DNA of 64,000 bases, from NCBI GenBank assembly GCA_004557645.1, contig SFGI01000022.1:1-64000 (forward strand). Direction: 5' to 3'. The stretch comes from [Eubacterium] saphenum (lineage in GTDB: Bacteria > Bacillota > Clostridia > Lachnospirales > Anaerotignaceae). The notes below the pieces were generated by a model, which worked only from the letters and a program-made list of their open reading frames with translations, did no database searches and had not been told where the DNA came from. Shown in pieces: positions 44,018-53,356 of this stretch (its first letter is position 1; every line of letters starts with the position of its first letter). Both the position numbers and the translations under genes were made by a program.

Positions 44018-44935
44018 ATGTTAGATATTTGTTTACTGGGGACAGGGGGCATGATGCCCATGCCCAGCCGCTTTCTGACATCGATGCTGGCAAGGCTAAA
44101 TGGCAGGCTGGCCCTTATCGACTGCGGCGAAGGCACCCAGGTCACCATGAAAATGCTGGGCTGGGGATTCAAGGCCATCGATGTGATCTGTTTCACCCAT
44201 TTCCATGCGGACCATATTTCCGGTCTGCCCGGTCTGCTCTTGACCATCGGCAACGCAGGACGGACAGAGCCACTGACGCTGGTGGGTCCTGTGGGGCTGC
44301 AGCGGATTGTGGAAGGACTGACGCTGATCGCCCCTGAACTTCCTTTCCCCATAGAATATATCGAACTGGATAAGGATGCGCCGAACCCTGTGCAGGTCGG
44401 CTTATTTGAGATCCACCACTGCCCTGCAGACCACATGGTGAAATGCTTCGCTTACCGCATCGACCTGCGCCGCAAAGGCAAATTCGATGTGAAAAAAGCG
44501 GAACAGCTGGACCTGCCCAAACCCCTTTGGGGCAGACTGCAGAAGGAAGGCACAGTGGAGCATGAAGGCAAAATTTACACGGCGGATATGGTGCTGGGGG
44601 AAAGCAGAAAAGGCATTTCTGTAGCCTACTGCACGGATAGCCGCCCTGTGGACAGAGTGATGAAATTTGTGGAAGGCGTACAGCTTTTTATTTGCGAAGG
44701 CATGTATGGCGAGGATGAGAAAAAACAGAAGGCGAGAGAAAATAAGCACATGCTGTTTTCCGAGGCAGCGCAAATGGCGAAAAATGCCAAGGCGGAACGG
44801 CTGTGGCTGACCCACTTCAGTCCTTCTTTGAATGAACCTGAGGAATTTCTGCCTGTGGCACAGGCGATTTTCCCTGCTGCGGAGCTGGGAGAAGAACGCA
44901 AGTGCATCACTATTGAATTTCCCAAGGAAAACTGA
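44018..44935 (+). CDS. rnz: Ribonuclease Z
   Basis: 305 aa. Zinc endonuclease maturing tRNA 3' ends, needed because most tRNA genes in this window lack an encoded CCA. The metallo-beta-lactamase motif is HFHADHISGLPG (about residue 60). An early DCGEGTQ and a C-terminal LTHFSP complete the family pattern. AAGGAGAAATTGC precedes ATG 44018. tsaD starts 13 nt after the stop, so two tRNA-processing functions share a unit. Confidence 0.96.
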   Translation: MLDICLLGTGGMMPMPSRFLTSMLARLNGRLALIDCGEGTQVTMKMLGWGFKAIDVICFTHFHADHISGLPGLLLTIGNAGRTEPLTLVGPVGLQRIVEGLTLIAPELPFPIEYIELDKDAPNPVQVGLFEIHHCPADHMVKCFAYRIDLRRKGKFDVKKAEQLDLPKPLWGRLQKEGTVEHEGKIYTADMVLGESRKGISVAYCTDSRPVDRVMKFVEGVQLFICEGMYGEDEKKQKARENKHMLFSEAAQMAKNAKAERLWLTHFSPSLNEPEEFLPVAQAIFPAAELGEERKCITIEFPKEN

Positions 44936-44948
44936 ACGGAGGTAAGAT

Positions 44949-45977
44949 ATGGAGGAAAAGAAAGATATTTATATATTAGCCATTGAAAGCTCCTGTGACG
45001 AAACAGCGGCGGCAGTGGTGAAAAACGGCAGAGAAGTTCTTTCTAATGTGATTTCTTCCCAGATCGCCCTGCATACACTGTATGGCGGGGTCGTGCCTGA
45101 GATCGCATCCAGAAAGCACGTGGAAAATATTGATGGAGTCATCAAAACAGCCTTGGCAGAGGCAGGCATGACTTTGGAAGAAATGGATGCCATTGGCGTG
45201 ACTTATGGCCCCGGCTTGGTAGGTGCCCTGTTGGTGGGTCTGGCAGAAGCAAAGGCATTGGCTTATGGGGCGGGAAAACCCCTCATCGGTGTCCATCACA
45301 TCGAAGGACATATCTGTGCGAACTATATTCAGAATAAGGATTTTGAACCCCCTTATATGGCGTTGGTGGTTTCCGGCGGTCATTCCCATCTGGTCTATGT
45401 TTCTGATTATGGCAAATATGAAATTATGGGGCATACCAGAGATGATGCGGCCGGCGAAGCCTATGATAAGGTTGCCCGTGCCATTGGGATGGGTTACCCC
45501 GGCGGCCCCAAGATCGACGCGGCGGCGAAGCAGGGCAATCCTGATGCGGTCAAATTCCCCAGAGTTTTTCTGGAGGAGGACAGCTATGATTTCAGCTTCA
45601 GCGGCCTAAAATCCGCAGTGCTGAACTATGTAAATAAAAAGAAAATGATGGGCGAGGAAATCGTCCCTGAAGATATCGCTGCCAGCTTCCAACAGTCTGT
45701 GGTGGAGGTTTTGGTGGGCAAGACCATCAAGGCAGCAAAAGCCCATGGTGTGAAAAAGATCGCATTGGCAGGGGGGGTTGCTTCCAACAGCGCCCTTCGC
45801 AGCAAGATGCAGGAGGCATGCGAAAAAGAAGGCTTTTATCTGAGTGTACCTTCCCCCATTTTGTGTACGGATAATGCGGCAATGATCGGCTGTGCGGCGT
45901 ATTATGAATATATCGCAGGGGTGAGAGATGGTTTGGATCTGAATGCCAACCCCAGCCTGAAACTTGGACAGAGATAA
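44949..45977 (+). CDS. tsaD: tRNA N6-adenosine threonylcarbamoyltransferase
   Basis: 342 aa. It transfers threonylcarbamoyl to A37 of ANN-decoding tRNAs. The metal-binding HHIEGH (about residue 112) and N-terminal [14 protein letters not shown] are diagnostic, with [10 protein letters not shown] and [12 protein letters not shown] for nucleotide binding. GGAGGTAAGAT precedes ATG 44949. It shares the rnz unit and is followed by the PspA-like gene. Confidence 0.97.
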   Translation: MEEKKDIYILAIESSCDETAAAVVKNGREVLSNVISSQIALHTLYGGVVPEIASRKHVENIDGVIKTALAEAGMTLEEMDAIGVTYGPGLVGALLVGLAEAKALAYGAGKPLIGVHHIEGHICANYIQNKDFEPPYMALVVSGGHSHLVYVSDYGKYEIMGHTRDDAAGEAYDKVARAIGMGYPGGPKIDAAAKQGNPDAVKFPRVFLEEDSYDFSFSGLKSAVLNYVNKKKMMGEEIVPEDIAASFQQSVVEVLVGKTIKAAKAHGVKKIALAGGVASNSALRSKMQEACEKEGFYLSVPSPILCTDNAAMIGCAAYYEYIAGVRDGLDLNANPSLKLGQR

Positions 45978-46007
45978 AAAAATGCGGATGCAAAGGAGGA
46001 ACGGCTT

Positions 46008-46340
46008 ATGGCAAGTATTTTGAGCAGATATGAGAGCATTATGTCTATGAATGTTTGTGGCATGATCGAATTTGCAGAGGATCCCATGAAGATGGCGCGG
46101 CATCTGGCCCACCATTTGGAGGATGATCTGTCAAAGACAAGACGCGAGGGTGTTGCATTGATCGCGGAGATCGAAAAACTGGAAGCAGATATGTCCGTTC
46201 CCAATGCGGAGGCACTTTTGGTAGCAAAAAAGGCGGATTTGATGAAACTCCATGAGCTCCATGAAAAACTCAACGAACAGGTGCGTCAGATCACAGCCAT
46301 GCGAGCGGCGATCTATACTGCTCAGCATAAGAAAAAATAA
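46008..46340 (+). CDS. Half-length PspA/IM30-like protein
   Basis: 110 aa, mostly helical and charged. The N-terminus SILSRYESIMSMNVCGMIEF and AEDPMKMARHL, EDDLSKTR follow the pattern of phage-shock protein A (which begins with xxFSRxxDIxxANxNALLDKAEDPxKM), but the protein ends near residue 110 whereas PspA/Vipp1 proteins are about 220-250 aa. A leucine/glutamate-rich second helix (LMKLHELHEKLNEQVRQI) fills the rest. AAGGAGGAACGGCTT precedes ATG 46008. No stress regulator lies nearby. A membrane-maintenance role is inferred only from similarity. Confidence 0.65.
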   Translation: MASILSRYESIMSMNVCGMIEFAEDPMKMARHLAHHLEDDLSKTRREGVALIAEIEKLEADMSVPNAEALLVAKKADLMKLHELHEKLNEQVRQITAMRAAIYTAQHKKK

Positions 46341-46352
46341 GGAGGGTTTCTT

Positions 46353-46874
46353 TTGATCCGTCTGGCAACAAAACAGGATTTGAATGAAGTGGAATGTATT
46401 TTCCATGAGATTTTGGATAAAGAGGCAGCCACTGTGAGCTACAGCAACTGGATAAAGGGGAAATATCCCACAAAGGCTCATGCAGAGCTGGCGTTAAACC
46501 AGGGCACCCTTTATGTGGGAGAAGATGAAAACGGGCGGCTCTTTGGCTGTGCCAATCTGAACCACATCCAGTTGGATGAGTATGTGAAAATTCCTTGGAT
46601 CTACGAAGCGGAAGGGGAAGAGGTCTTTGTGATCCACATGCTGTGTATCCGTCCCGATTGTGCGGGGCAGGGGCGCGGCAAAGAATTTGTGGCCTTTGCG
46701 GAAGAATTGGCAAGGGAAAAAGGCTGTAAGGTCGTCCGCATCGATACATACGAAGGGAATACCCCTGCGGCAAATCTGTATCAGTCTTTGGGCTACAGGC
46801 TGGCAGGGAAGACTTTGTTCCATTTCCAGAATGTGATCTGGGAAAATCTGATCTGCTTGGAAAAGAAACTATAA
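46353..46874 (+). CDS. GNAT-family N-acetyltransferase
   Basis: 173 aa. GNAT motif A is VIHMLCIRPDCAGQGRGKEFVAF split over about residues 91-112, with the R/QxxGxG/A acetyl-CoA loop as GQGRGK. Motif B follows with DTYEGNTPAANLYQSLGYR. It starts at TTG 46353 after GGAGGG; the next codons IRLATKQDLNEVECI fit the family N-terminus. It lies 12 nt after the PspA-like gene and is ended by a terminator. Substrate unknown. Confidence 0.87.
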   Translation: MIRLATKQDLNEVECIFHEILDKEAATVSYSNWIKGKYPTKAHAELALNQGTLYVGEDENGRLFGCANLNHIQLDEYVKIPWIYEAEGEEVFVIHMLCIRPDCAGQGRGKEFVAFAEELAREKGCKVVRIDTYEGNTPAANLYQSLGYRLAGKTLFHFQNVIWENLICLEKKL

Positions 46875-46898
46875 GCAGGTAAAGGCGAAAAAATGAAA

Positions 46899-46939
46899 AA
46901 CCGAAGGCAATCCATTTGGATACCTTCGGTTCTTTTTTT
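46899..46939. terminator. Bidirectional terminator after the GNAT gene
   Basis: AACCGAAGG (46899-46907) pairs with CCTTCGGTT (46923-46931), with a small inner TCCA/GGA pairing; A and T runs flank both sides, serving the convergent units. Confidence 0.8.
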
Positions 46940-46952
46940 GAAAAGAGAGCTT

Positions 46953-47639
46953 TCATTCCGACAGAAGATCGTAAAGCTCTTTCAGAGAACGAATCTCATA
47001 ATCTGCTATGGCATCGGTGTGGTTTTCTTCTCCATTGGGGTTGAACCAGCAGGTTTCGATGCCGACGTTGTTGCCGCCCTTGATATCAGAGGTCAGGGAA
47101 TCGCCGATGATCAGTGCCAGAGCAGGGTCAAAATCGGGGATACGGGCGAAGCACTGATCGAAAAATGCTTTCTGGGGCTTTTGGGAGCCAAGGTATTCGG
47201 AAATAAAGATATCTTTCAAATAAGGCTTCAGACCGGAATCCCCAATACGGGTCTCCTGGGTGCTGGCAACGCCATTGGTAACGATATAGAGATCATGGGT
47301 CTTGCTGAGAGTCTGCACCACTTCGGAGGCTTCAGGGAACACCTCACAGGCGTGATCCAGATTGTGGCGATAGCTGTCCTCAAAAGCAGCACCGTCCCCT
47401 GCATAGCCGAAATGTTCAAAAAGGCGGACGAAGCGGGTATAAAGGACGGTTTTTCTGTCGATGATGCCTTTTTCATAATCCTGCCACAGCTTTGCGTTGT
47501 TCACCAGATGCCACTGATAAACGGCATCGGTAAAGGGCAGGTTATATTCTGCGAAGGTCTTTGCCAGTGCCTTTTTTTCGGACGCAGCAAAATCAAGCAG
47601 CGTGCGGTCGGCATCAAACAATAAAAACTTCTTTTTCAT
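46953..47639 (-). CDS. HAD-family hydrolase, YjjG-type nucleotidase
   Basis: 228 aa. HAD motif I is LFDADRTLLDF (DxDxT, residues about 8-12), motif II is IVTNG, and motifs III/IV are GSQKPQKAFF and IIGDSLTSDIKGG. Length and the DADRTLLDF variant point to the YjjG noncanonical pyrimidine nucleotidase subfamily. It follows the SDR gene directly on the minus strand (stop and start are adjacent), so they form a two-gene unit. Confidence 0.9.
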   Translation of the reverse strand: MKKKFLLFDADRTLLDFAASEKKALAKTFAEYNLPFTDAVYQWHLVNNAKLWQDYEKGIIDRKTVLYTRFVRLFEHFGYAGDGAAFEDSYRHNLDHACEVFPEASEVVQTLSKTHDLYIVTNGVASTQETRIGDSGLKPYLKDIFISEYLGSQKPQKAFFDQCFARIPDFDPALALIIGDSLTSDIKGGNNVGIETCWFNPNGEENHTDAIADYEIRSLKELYDLLSE

Positions 47640-48389
47640 TTAGATCATACCTCCGTCCAGAGTGATGATTTTGCCTGTCAGGAATTTTGCCCTTTGGCTG
47701 GCAAGAAAAACAGCCAGATCGCCCACTTCTTCGGGCTTGCCGAAACGCATGAGAGGAATTTCTTCTGCCAGAGCCTGCCGTTCTTCTTCGGAAAAGCAGG
47801 CGTTCATTTCTGTATCGATGACGCCGCAGGAAATGGCATTGACCCGAATGTTGGAGGGCCCCAGTTCCTTTGCCATGGCTTTGGTAAAGGCATTGATGGC
47901 ACCCTTAGAGGCGGAATAGACCGCTTCACAGGAAGCACCCACTTCTCCCCACATGGAGGAAATATTGATAATGACGCCATCTTTTTTATGCACCATAGCA
48001 GGCACGGCAAGATGGGTACAGTTGAGGGCAGATTCCAGGTTGACAGAAAGGACGCGCTGCCATTGGGCCGGGGTCATATCGGTGAAAAGACCGATGTGAG
48101 AGATGCCTGCGTTGTTGACCAAAATATCTACAGAGCCAAATTTTTTTTCGATTTCTGCAAAAAGCTCTCTGCATGTTTCATAATCGGAAACGTCTGCCAA
48201 AAGGGCAAGGACGGGGATATTTTCTTTTTCTAATAAGGTCTTGGTCTCTTCCAGCTGGGCAATGCTTTTGGAAGCATTCAGCACCACATTGCACCCAGCA
48301 CGGCCAAAGGCCAAAGCGATGGCTTTGCCGATGCCCCGGGAAGAGCCGGTGACCAATACTGTTTTTTTGTTGAGATCCATAATTTTCAC
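47640..48389 (-). CDS. SDR-family oxidoreductase, probable EF-P 5-aminopentanone reductase
   Basis: 249 aa. NAD(P)-binding TGSSRGIGKA near residue 15, NNAG, catalytic Ser in ISSMWGEVGASCE, and YSASKGA with Tyr/Lys (about 155-159). The ISSMWGEVGASCEAVYSASKG segment resembles YmfI, which completes the EF-P lysine modification in B. subtilis; other FabG-like roles remain possible. Start GTG 48389 has AGGA 7 nt upstream; the internal ATG at 48380 is an alternative. Confidence 0.85.
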   Translation of the reverse strand: MKIMDLNKKTVLVTGSSRGIGKAIALAFGRAGCNVVLNASKSIAQLEETKTLLEKENIPVLALLADVSDYETCRELFAEIEKKFGSVDILVNNAGISHIGLFTDMTPAQWQRVLSVNLESALNCTHLAVPAMVHKKDGVIINISSMWGEVGASCEAVYSASKGAINAFTKAMAKELGPSNIRVNAISCGVIDTEMNACFSEEERQALAEEIPLMRFGKPEEVGDLAVFLASQRAKFLTGKIITLDGGMI

Positions 48390-48461
48390 AGCCTTTTCCT
48401 ATTTGATTGCTGAGTATCATTCTAAAGGAATTTTTCAAAATTGACAAGGTGGGAATTCCCA

Positions 48462-48490
48462 TTGGCTTTTGGGGAATGTTGTGTTATAAT
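48462..48490 (+). promoter_or_regulatory. Promoter of the membrane protein at 48532
   Basis: TTGGCT (48462-48467), 17-nt spacer, perfect TATAAT (48485-48490). A separate TTGACA at 48441 has no -10 box at the right distance. Confidence 0.6.
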
Positions 48491-48531
48491 GGCTCATTAC
48501 AAAGGGTATGTATTTGGAAAGGATGAATCAG

Positions 48532-49479
48532 ATGAGAAACGAAATATACCATAGGGAGTGGAGATGGATGGAGCAGTTTTCTGCGGCCTTCCATGTATTC
48601 TCTGCCATCATCGGGGCAGTGATGAAGGTGATGGCAATCATTTTTCTGCCTATCAGCATATTGCAGAGCGTGATTTTGAGTCGAATGACAGCAGATTCTC
48701 AGCTGCTCTCTGAGCTTTTGCAGACGGGGAATGAGCTTGCTTCCGGTTATTCCAATGTGATGACAGCAGGCGAGGGAACGAAATATATGCTGCATGTGGA
48801 TTTTGGAACACTAGAGCAGGCTTTGATGCAGACCCTGACCAATGAGATGCTGTATTTTGCCATTGTGTTATTCTTGCAGCCGGTGGGTATCATTGCCATT
48901 GCAAAGGTGGTAAGGCAGTATATCGATGCAAAGGATATTTCAGTAGGTAAGGCTCTATCAGAAGCATTTTCTCTGATGCCTACCATCATTGTAACAGGCA
49001 TCATTTATGGTGTTTTGATGGTTTTGGGCTACTTGGTAATCGTGCCTGGTATTTACTTCAATATCGCATGGGGATTTTATCTCTTCTGTATTGGTTTGAG
49101 CGGGAAAAAAGGCTGGGCTGCTCTGAAATACAGTAAAGAGCTTGTAAGAGGGAAATGGTGGAGAACCTTCGCTTACCTGTGGCTTTTGAGCATCGTTGCA
49201 ATGCTGTGGAATTCTGTATTCCAACTGATTTATGTCTTTGTACCGGCAGGCACTGCCAGTGACATCCTGTATCAGTTCCTATGTTATTTCTCCCTGGCTT
49301 TTGTTGCTGCAGGGAAAACACTGCTGTTTATCAACAGAGAAGCCATTACCTTTGGGGTACGCCCTGGGGCGGATGCCCCTGCGGCAGAAATGCCCGGGGC
49401 AGATGGGCCTGCGGAATCGGTGGAAGGCACTGTAGAAGGGGAACCTGTGGAGCAGAAAGAAGAAAAGAAAGACGAATGA
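48532..49479 (+). CDS. Multi-spanning membrane protein of unknown function
   Basis: 315 aa with about six hydrophobic segments, the first after EQFSAAFHVF and others around VLFLQPVGIIAIAKVV, TIIVTGIIYGVLMVLGYLV and WLLSIVAMLWNSVF. The PGIYFNIAWGFYLFC segment and AALKYSKELVRGKWWR resemble DUF975/DUF6159-like permease-fold membrane proteins seen in Firmicutes. The C-terminus is an acidic Ala/Glu-rich tail. I start at ATG 48532, 9 nt after GGAAAGG; two upstream in-frame ATGs are poorly placed. Single-gene unit. Confidence 0.75.
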   Translation: MRNEIYHREWRWMEQFSAAFHVFSAIIGAVMKVMAIIFLPISILQSVILSRMTADSQLLSELLQTGNELASGYSNVMTAGEGTKYMLHVDFGTLEQALMQTLTNEMLYFAIVLFLQPVGIIAIAKVVRQYIDAKDISVGKALSEAFSLMPTIIVTGIIYGVLMVLGYLVIVPGIYFNIAWGFYLFCIGLSGKKGWAALKYSKELVRGKWWRTFAYLWLLSIVAMLWNSVFQLIYVFVPAGTASDILYQFLCYFSLAFVAAGKTLLFINREAITFGVRPGADAPAAEMPGADGPAESVEGTVEGEPVEQKEEKKDE

Positions 49480-49489
49480 TGAAGAATGG

Positions 49490-49527
49490 AAAACGCTCTG
49501 ATGTCGTACAACATTGGGGCGTTTTTT
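49490..49527 (+). terminator. Terminator after the membrane protein
   Basis: AAAACGC (49490-49496) pairs with GCGTTTT (49519-49525) around a 22-nt partly self-complementary loop, ending in six T. Confidence 0.65.
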
Positions 49528-49621
49528 GTCCCGTTTTTGCGAAAAAGAACTAGGAAAGTTTTTGTTTTTTTGATATACTAAAATGGTAGGCACAAATATA
49601 ACAGGAATAGAGGTGCGGTTT

Positions 49622-51598
49622 ATGTATTCTGGTAATGGTCATTTTTCAGCAGAAGAAATGAAATATTTGAAACTTCTGTCGAATCAGTATAAAAATATCA
49701 ATAGTGCGGCAACAGAGATCATCAATCTGAAGGCGATCCTGAACCTGCCCAAAGGGACAGAACACTTTGTTTCCGATATCCATGGGGAAGCGGATTCCTT
49801 CAGCCATGTACTGCGGAATGCTTCCGGCGTTATCAAAAATCAGATCAGTGCGATTTTTGGGGAAAGCCTGCGCAGCAGTGAAAAGAAATCTCTGGCGACA
49901 CTGATCTATTATCCCGAAAAGAAACTGGAGCAGATGGCGGAAACGGAAGAAGAACTGGAAGAATGGTATAAGATCACTCTGCACAGACTGGTAAAGATCT
50001 GCAAAGTGGTTTCTTCCAAATATACTCGTTCTAAAGTAAGAAAAGCCCTGCCCAAGGAATTTGCTTATATCATCGAAGAACTGCTGCACGAAAACAGTGC
50101 CAGTGTCGATAAAGATATGTACTATACAGAGATCATACATACGATTATCGATCTGGGGCAGGCGGATCGTTTCATCATTGCCATGTGCAATCTGATCCAG
50201 AGACTGGCTATCGATCAGCTCCATGTTATCGGCGATATCTACGACAGAGGCCCTCACGCTGCTCGTATCATGGATATTCTGGCAAATTATCATTCTGTAG
50301 ATATCCAGTGGGGCAACCACGATATTGCATGGATGGGTGCGGCTGCCGGCTGTCAGGCGTTGATCTGTAATGTTCTGCGTATCCAGACGAGATATGCTAA
50401 CCTGGATACCATCGAAGAAGATTACGGCATCAATCTGCTGCCTCTGGCAACTTTTGCCATGGAAAAATATGCAGATGACCCCTGTGAACAGTTCAAACCT
50501 AAGGCAGATGAAGTGCTGAGTGATAAAGACTTCAAATTGATCGCAAAAATGCATAAGGCGATTTCCATCATGCAGTGGAAGATGGAAGCGCAGATCATCA
50601 AGCGTCATCCTGAATTCCACATGGAAAACAGACTGCTGCTGGATAAGATCGATTTCGAAAAAGGCACGATTTTGATCGAAGGTGTGGAATATCCTATGAA
50701 CGATATGAATTTCCCTACCATCGATCCCAAAGACCCTTATGCTCTGACACCGGAAGAACAGGAAGTGATGGATAAAGTCAAATCTTCCTTCGTCAACAGT
50801 GAAAAGCTGCAGCAGCATATCCGTGTGCTGTATCATAAAGGTAGTATGTATACCATTTTCAACTCCAACCTGCTGTTCCATGGCGGCATCCCTATGAATG
50901 AGGATGGCACCCTGAAAACAGTTACCTTCCGCGGCAAGCAGTACAGCGGCAAGGAATATCTGGATGCAGTGGAAAGAACCATGCGTGAAGGCTATTTCAA
51001 CAAGGCTCATACCAATGCAAAGCGCGAATGTATGGATATCATTTGGTATATGTGGTGCGGTGAGGATTCTCCTCTGTTCGGCAAAAAGAAGATGACCACA
51101 TTCGAACGTTATTTTATCGATGATAAGGCTACCCATAAAGAAGTAAGCAACCCTTACTATTCCCTGCGAAATGAAGAGGCTGTATGTAAGCGTGTGCTGG
51201 AAGCCTTTGGTCTGGACCCCGATGCATCCCATATCGTAAATGGTCATGTTCCTGTTAAGGTAGTGAAGGGGGAAAGCCCCATCAAGGCCAATGGCAGACT
51301 GTTCGTCATCGACGGCGGTTTCTCTAAGGCATACCAGAAGGTAACAGGTATCGCGGGCTATACCCTGATTTATAATTCCCATGGTATGGTACTGGTATCC
51401 CATGAACCTTTCGTATCCACAGATATTGCCATCGCAGAAGAAAAGGATATCCTTTCCTCCACTGTTGCACTGCAGTATACACAGGATCGTATCCGTGTCA
51501 GAGATACAGACATTGGCAAGAAGCTGCAGGAAAGCATCGATGAACTGGAAAAACTGTTGTACGCATACCAGAATGGTATCATCAAAGAACAGCAGTAA
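49622..51598 (+). CDS. fbp: Fructose-1,6-bisphosphatase, class III
   Basis: 658 aa, the usual size of the Firmicute class III enzyme (calcineurin-like metallophosphatase fold). Motifs: [12 protein letters not shown] (about 55-66), [12 protein letters not shown] (about 203-214), [11 protein letters not shown], and late VNGHVPVKV and [10 protein letters not shown]. It makes fructose-6-phosphate for gluconeogenesis. I start at ATG 49622, 6-7 nt after GAGGTG; an upstream GTG/ATG-type frame at 49583 precedes that site. A terminator follows directly. Confidence 0.95.
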   Translation: MYSGNGHFSAEEMKYLKLLSNQYKNINSAATEIINLKAILNLPKGTEHFVSDIHGEADSFSHVLRNASGVIKNQISAIFGESLRSSEKKSLATLIYYPEKKLEQMAETEEELEEWYKITLHRLVKICKVVSSKYTRSKVRKALPKEFAYIIEELLHENSASVDKDMYYTEIIHTIIDLGQADRFIIAMCNLIQRLAIDQLHVIGDIYDRGPHAARIMDILANYHSVDIQWGNHDIAWMGAAAGCQALICNVLRIQTRYANLDTIEEDYGINLLPLATFAMEKYADDPCEQFKPKADEVLSDKDFKLIAKMHKAISIMQWKMEAQIIKRHPEFHMENRLLLDKIDFEKGTILIEGVEYPMNDMNFPTIDPKDPYALTPEEQEVMDKVKSSFVNSEKLQQHIRVLYHKGSMYTIFNSNLLFHGGIPMNEDGTLKTVTFRGKQYSGKEYLDAVERTMREGYFNKAHTNAKRECMDIIWYMWCGEDSPLFGKKKMTTFERYFIDDKATHKEVSNPYYSLRNEEAVCKRVLEAFGLDPDASHIVNGHVPVKVVKGESPIKANGRLFVIDGGFSKAYQKVTGIAGYTLIYNSHGMVLVSHEPFVSTDIAIAEEKDILSSTVALQYTQDRIRVRDTDIGKKLQESIDELEKLLYAYQNGIIKEQQ

Positions 51599-51608
51599 TG
51601 AAATACAG

Positions 51609-51640
51609 AAAAAAGACCCCTCGTCAGAGGGGTTTTTCTT
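51609..51640 (+). terminator. Terminator after fbp
   Basis: AAAAGACCCCT and AGAGGGGTTTTT pair around CGTC, followed by a long T-rich run. Confidence 0.85.
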
Positions 51641-51717
51641 TTTTTAACATTATGAGAAAACATATTTGTTTAATATGAATAAAATTATTTGTAAATAATA
51701 CAATTTTTTAGCATAAA

Positions 51718-51764
51718 TTGACAAATATACAAAAAGGTGTTATGCTAAATGCAAGTGAATTGCA
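51718..51764 (+). promoter_or_regulatory. Promoter and TGCAA dyad of the GltB-like gene
   Basis: TTGACA (51718-51723), 17-nt spacer, TATGCT (51741-51746), preceded by about 60 nt of AT-rich sequence. At the expected transcription start lies TGCAA-N5-TTGCA (51750-51764), a possible operator. Confidence 0.7.
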
Positions 51765-51786
51765 ATTTTAAAAGGAGGTCTTGTTT

Positions 51787-53310
51787 ATGTCTTATAGTCC
51801 CTTATTAGGTTCTTCCTTCAATAGAACAAAACTGCGGGATCCTGCCCACGTGAGCAGTTTTTCCGGTATGTGTTCCATGTGTACAGCAGATTGCGTAGGC
51901 ACTTGCGAAATCGGTATTTCTGCTGTGCGCGGCGCAGATGCAGTATATCCCACCACCACAGGGGATAACCAGGTGGCATCGGAAAAAGTATATCCCATCG
52001 ATTATTCCCATTTCAATATCAATGGTCGTGTCTTTGGTGCAGTGGGGGCAGAAGCGGATTCTGACAAAGCAACGATCCGTGATGTGAACCTGGAAACAGA
52101 GATCGGCACCATCAACCCCGTCAAATTGAAACTGCCCATCGTTTTGCCTGCTCTGATCAAGCTGAATTGGCAGGATTACTTTGGCGGCGCGGCGATGGCA
52201 GGTGTTTTGACTGTGATCGGCGAAGGTTCTGTGACAAAAGACCCTACATTGAGACTGGAAAAGGGCAAAGTCGTACATTGCCCCAAATTGGGAGAATTTT
52301 TGGATGCTTTCCGGAAATATTACCGTGGCTATGGTCAGATCATCCTGCAGGTAAATGTAGATGATGACCGCATTGGTGTGCCGGAATATGCCATCAGGGA
52401 ATGTGGCTGCCAAGCCATTGAATTCAAATTTGGTCAGTCCGCAAAGGGGACACAGCCTGTTAACAGACTGGCAACCTTGGAAGCGGCCCTGAAAGCCCAG
52501 GAACAGGGGTTGTTGGTTTTGCCCGATCCATCTGATCCGGAGGTGCAGGAAAGATATAATGCAGGCTTTGGCGAAAACTTCCGTTCTTATGCAAGACTGC
52601 CCATGTGGGATGAGCATTATCTGGTGCCCCGTATCAATGAACTGCGAAAAATGGGTCTGAAGAATGTATATTTCAAGATGGCTGGCTATGACTATGCGGA
52701 TTTGGAACACGTACTGCGGATCGCAGCAGCGGCCCAGGTGGATATGGTGACCTTCGATGGTGCTGGTGGCGGTTCCGGTTACAGCCCCTGCAAGATGATG
52801 AACGAATGGTGCCTGCCTACAGTTGTGATGCAGAGCTACCTGAACGATATCATGGCAAGACTGGAAAAAGAAGGCGTGACCCTGCCCCATATCGCAGTAA
52901 CAGGCGGTTTTTCTATGGAAGATCAGGTTTATAAGGCATTGGCACTGGGCGCACCTTATATCAGTGCAGTTGGCATCTGCCGTGCATCCATGGCAGCGGC
53001 TATGAGTGCCAAAAAGGTGGGCGAGCTGTTGGAAGCAGGGAAGCTGCCTGTGGAACTGCAGCGGTTTGGCTCCACAAAGGATGAACTGTTCCCAGACCTG
53101 AGAGAACTGCGTAATATTTATGGCGAAGAAGCAAATAACTTTAGCACTGGGGCGGTAGGTGTTTATTCCTACCTGAACAGGATCGCTTTCGGTCTGAAGC
53201 ATTTTGCGGCACTGAACCGTAAGTTCGATTTGAAATATATCGAGAAAAATGATATCTTCCCTCTGACCAGAGATGCAAAGGACATTATGGACGGCAAGTG
53301 GATGAAATAA
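51787..53310 (+). CDS. Stand-alone glutamate-synthase-like FMN protein with N-terminal Cys motif
   Basis: 507 aa related to the FMN-binding domain of glutamate synthase (GltB/GltS). Barrel motifs: MAGYDYADLEH, VTFDGAGGGSGYSP (flavin phosphate loop, about residue 330) and HIAVTGGFSMEDQVYKALALGAPY. The N-terminus has CSMCTADCVGTC, i.e. Cys 29, 32, 36 and 40, which could hold an iron-sulfur cluster. The normal GltB 3Fe-4S cysteines after the barrel (CHxNxCP) are absent; the sequence there is GICRASMAAAMSA. It has no glutaminase domain. I start at ATG 51787, 8 nt after AAAGGAGG. Single-gene unit. The reaction is unknown; glutamate synthesis should not be assumed. Confidence 0.85.
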   Translation: MSYSPLLGSSFNRTKLRDPAHVSSFSGMCSMCTADCVGTCEIGISAVRGADAVYPTTTGDNQVASEKVYPIDYSHFNINGRVFGAVGAEADSDKATIRDVNLETEIGTINPVKLKLPIVLPALIKLNWQDYFGGAAMAGVLTVIGEGSVTKDPTLRLEKGKVVHCPKLGEFLDAFRKYYRGYGQIILQVNVDDDRIGVPEYAIRECGCQAIEFKFGQSAKGTQPVNRLATLEAALKAQEQGLLVLPDPSDPEVQERYNAGFGENFRSYARLPMWDEHYLVPRINELRKMGLKNVYFKMAGYDYADLEHVLRIAAAAQVDMVTFDGAGGGSGYSPCKMMNEWCLPTVVMQSYLNDIMARLEKEGVTLPHIAVTGGFSMEDQVYKALALGAPYISAVGICRASMAAAMSAKKVGELLEAGKLPVELQRFGSTKDELFPDLRELRNIYGEEANNFSTGAVGVYSYLNRIAFGLKHFAALNRKFDLKYIEKNDIFPLTRDAKDIMDGKWMK

Positions 53311-53322
53311 GGATGATAAAAG

Positions 53323-53351
53323 AAAAAGAGCCTCAAATGAGGCTCTTTTTT
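53323..53351. terminator. Bidirectional terminator between the GltB-like and flavodoxin genes
   Basis: AAAAAGAGCCTC (53323-53334), AAAT loop, GAGGCTCTTTTTT (53339-53351); a perfect stem with T runs on both strands. Confidence 0.88.
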
Positions 53352-53356
53352 GATGC

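Noticed and set aside
48441..48446. TTGACA as the -35 box of the membrane protein gene at 48532
   Set aside because: The only good -10 (48485) is 38 nt away. TTGGCT at 48462 has correct 17-nt spacing.
49646..51403. 585-codon minus-strand frame opposite fbp
   Set aside because: Antisense shadow; the plus-strand class III FBPase has all catalytic motifs.
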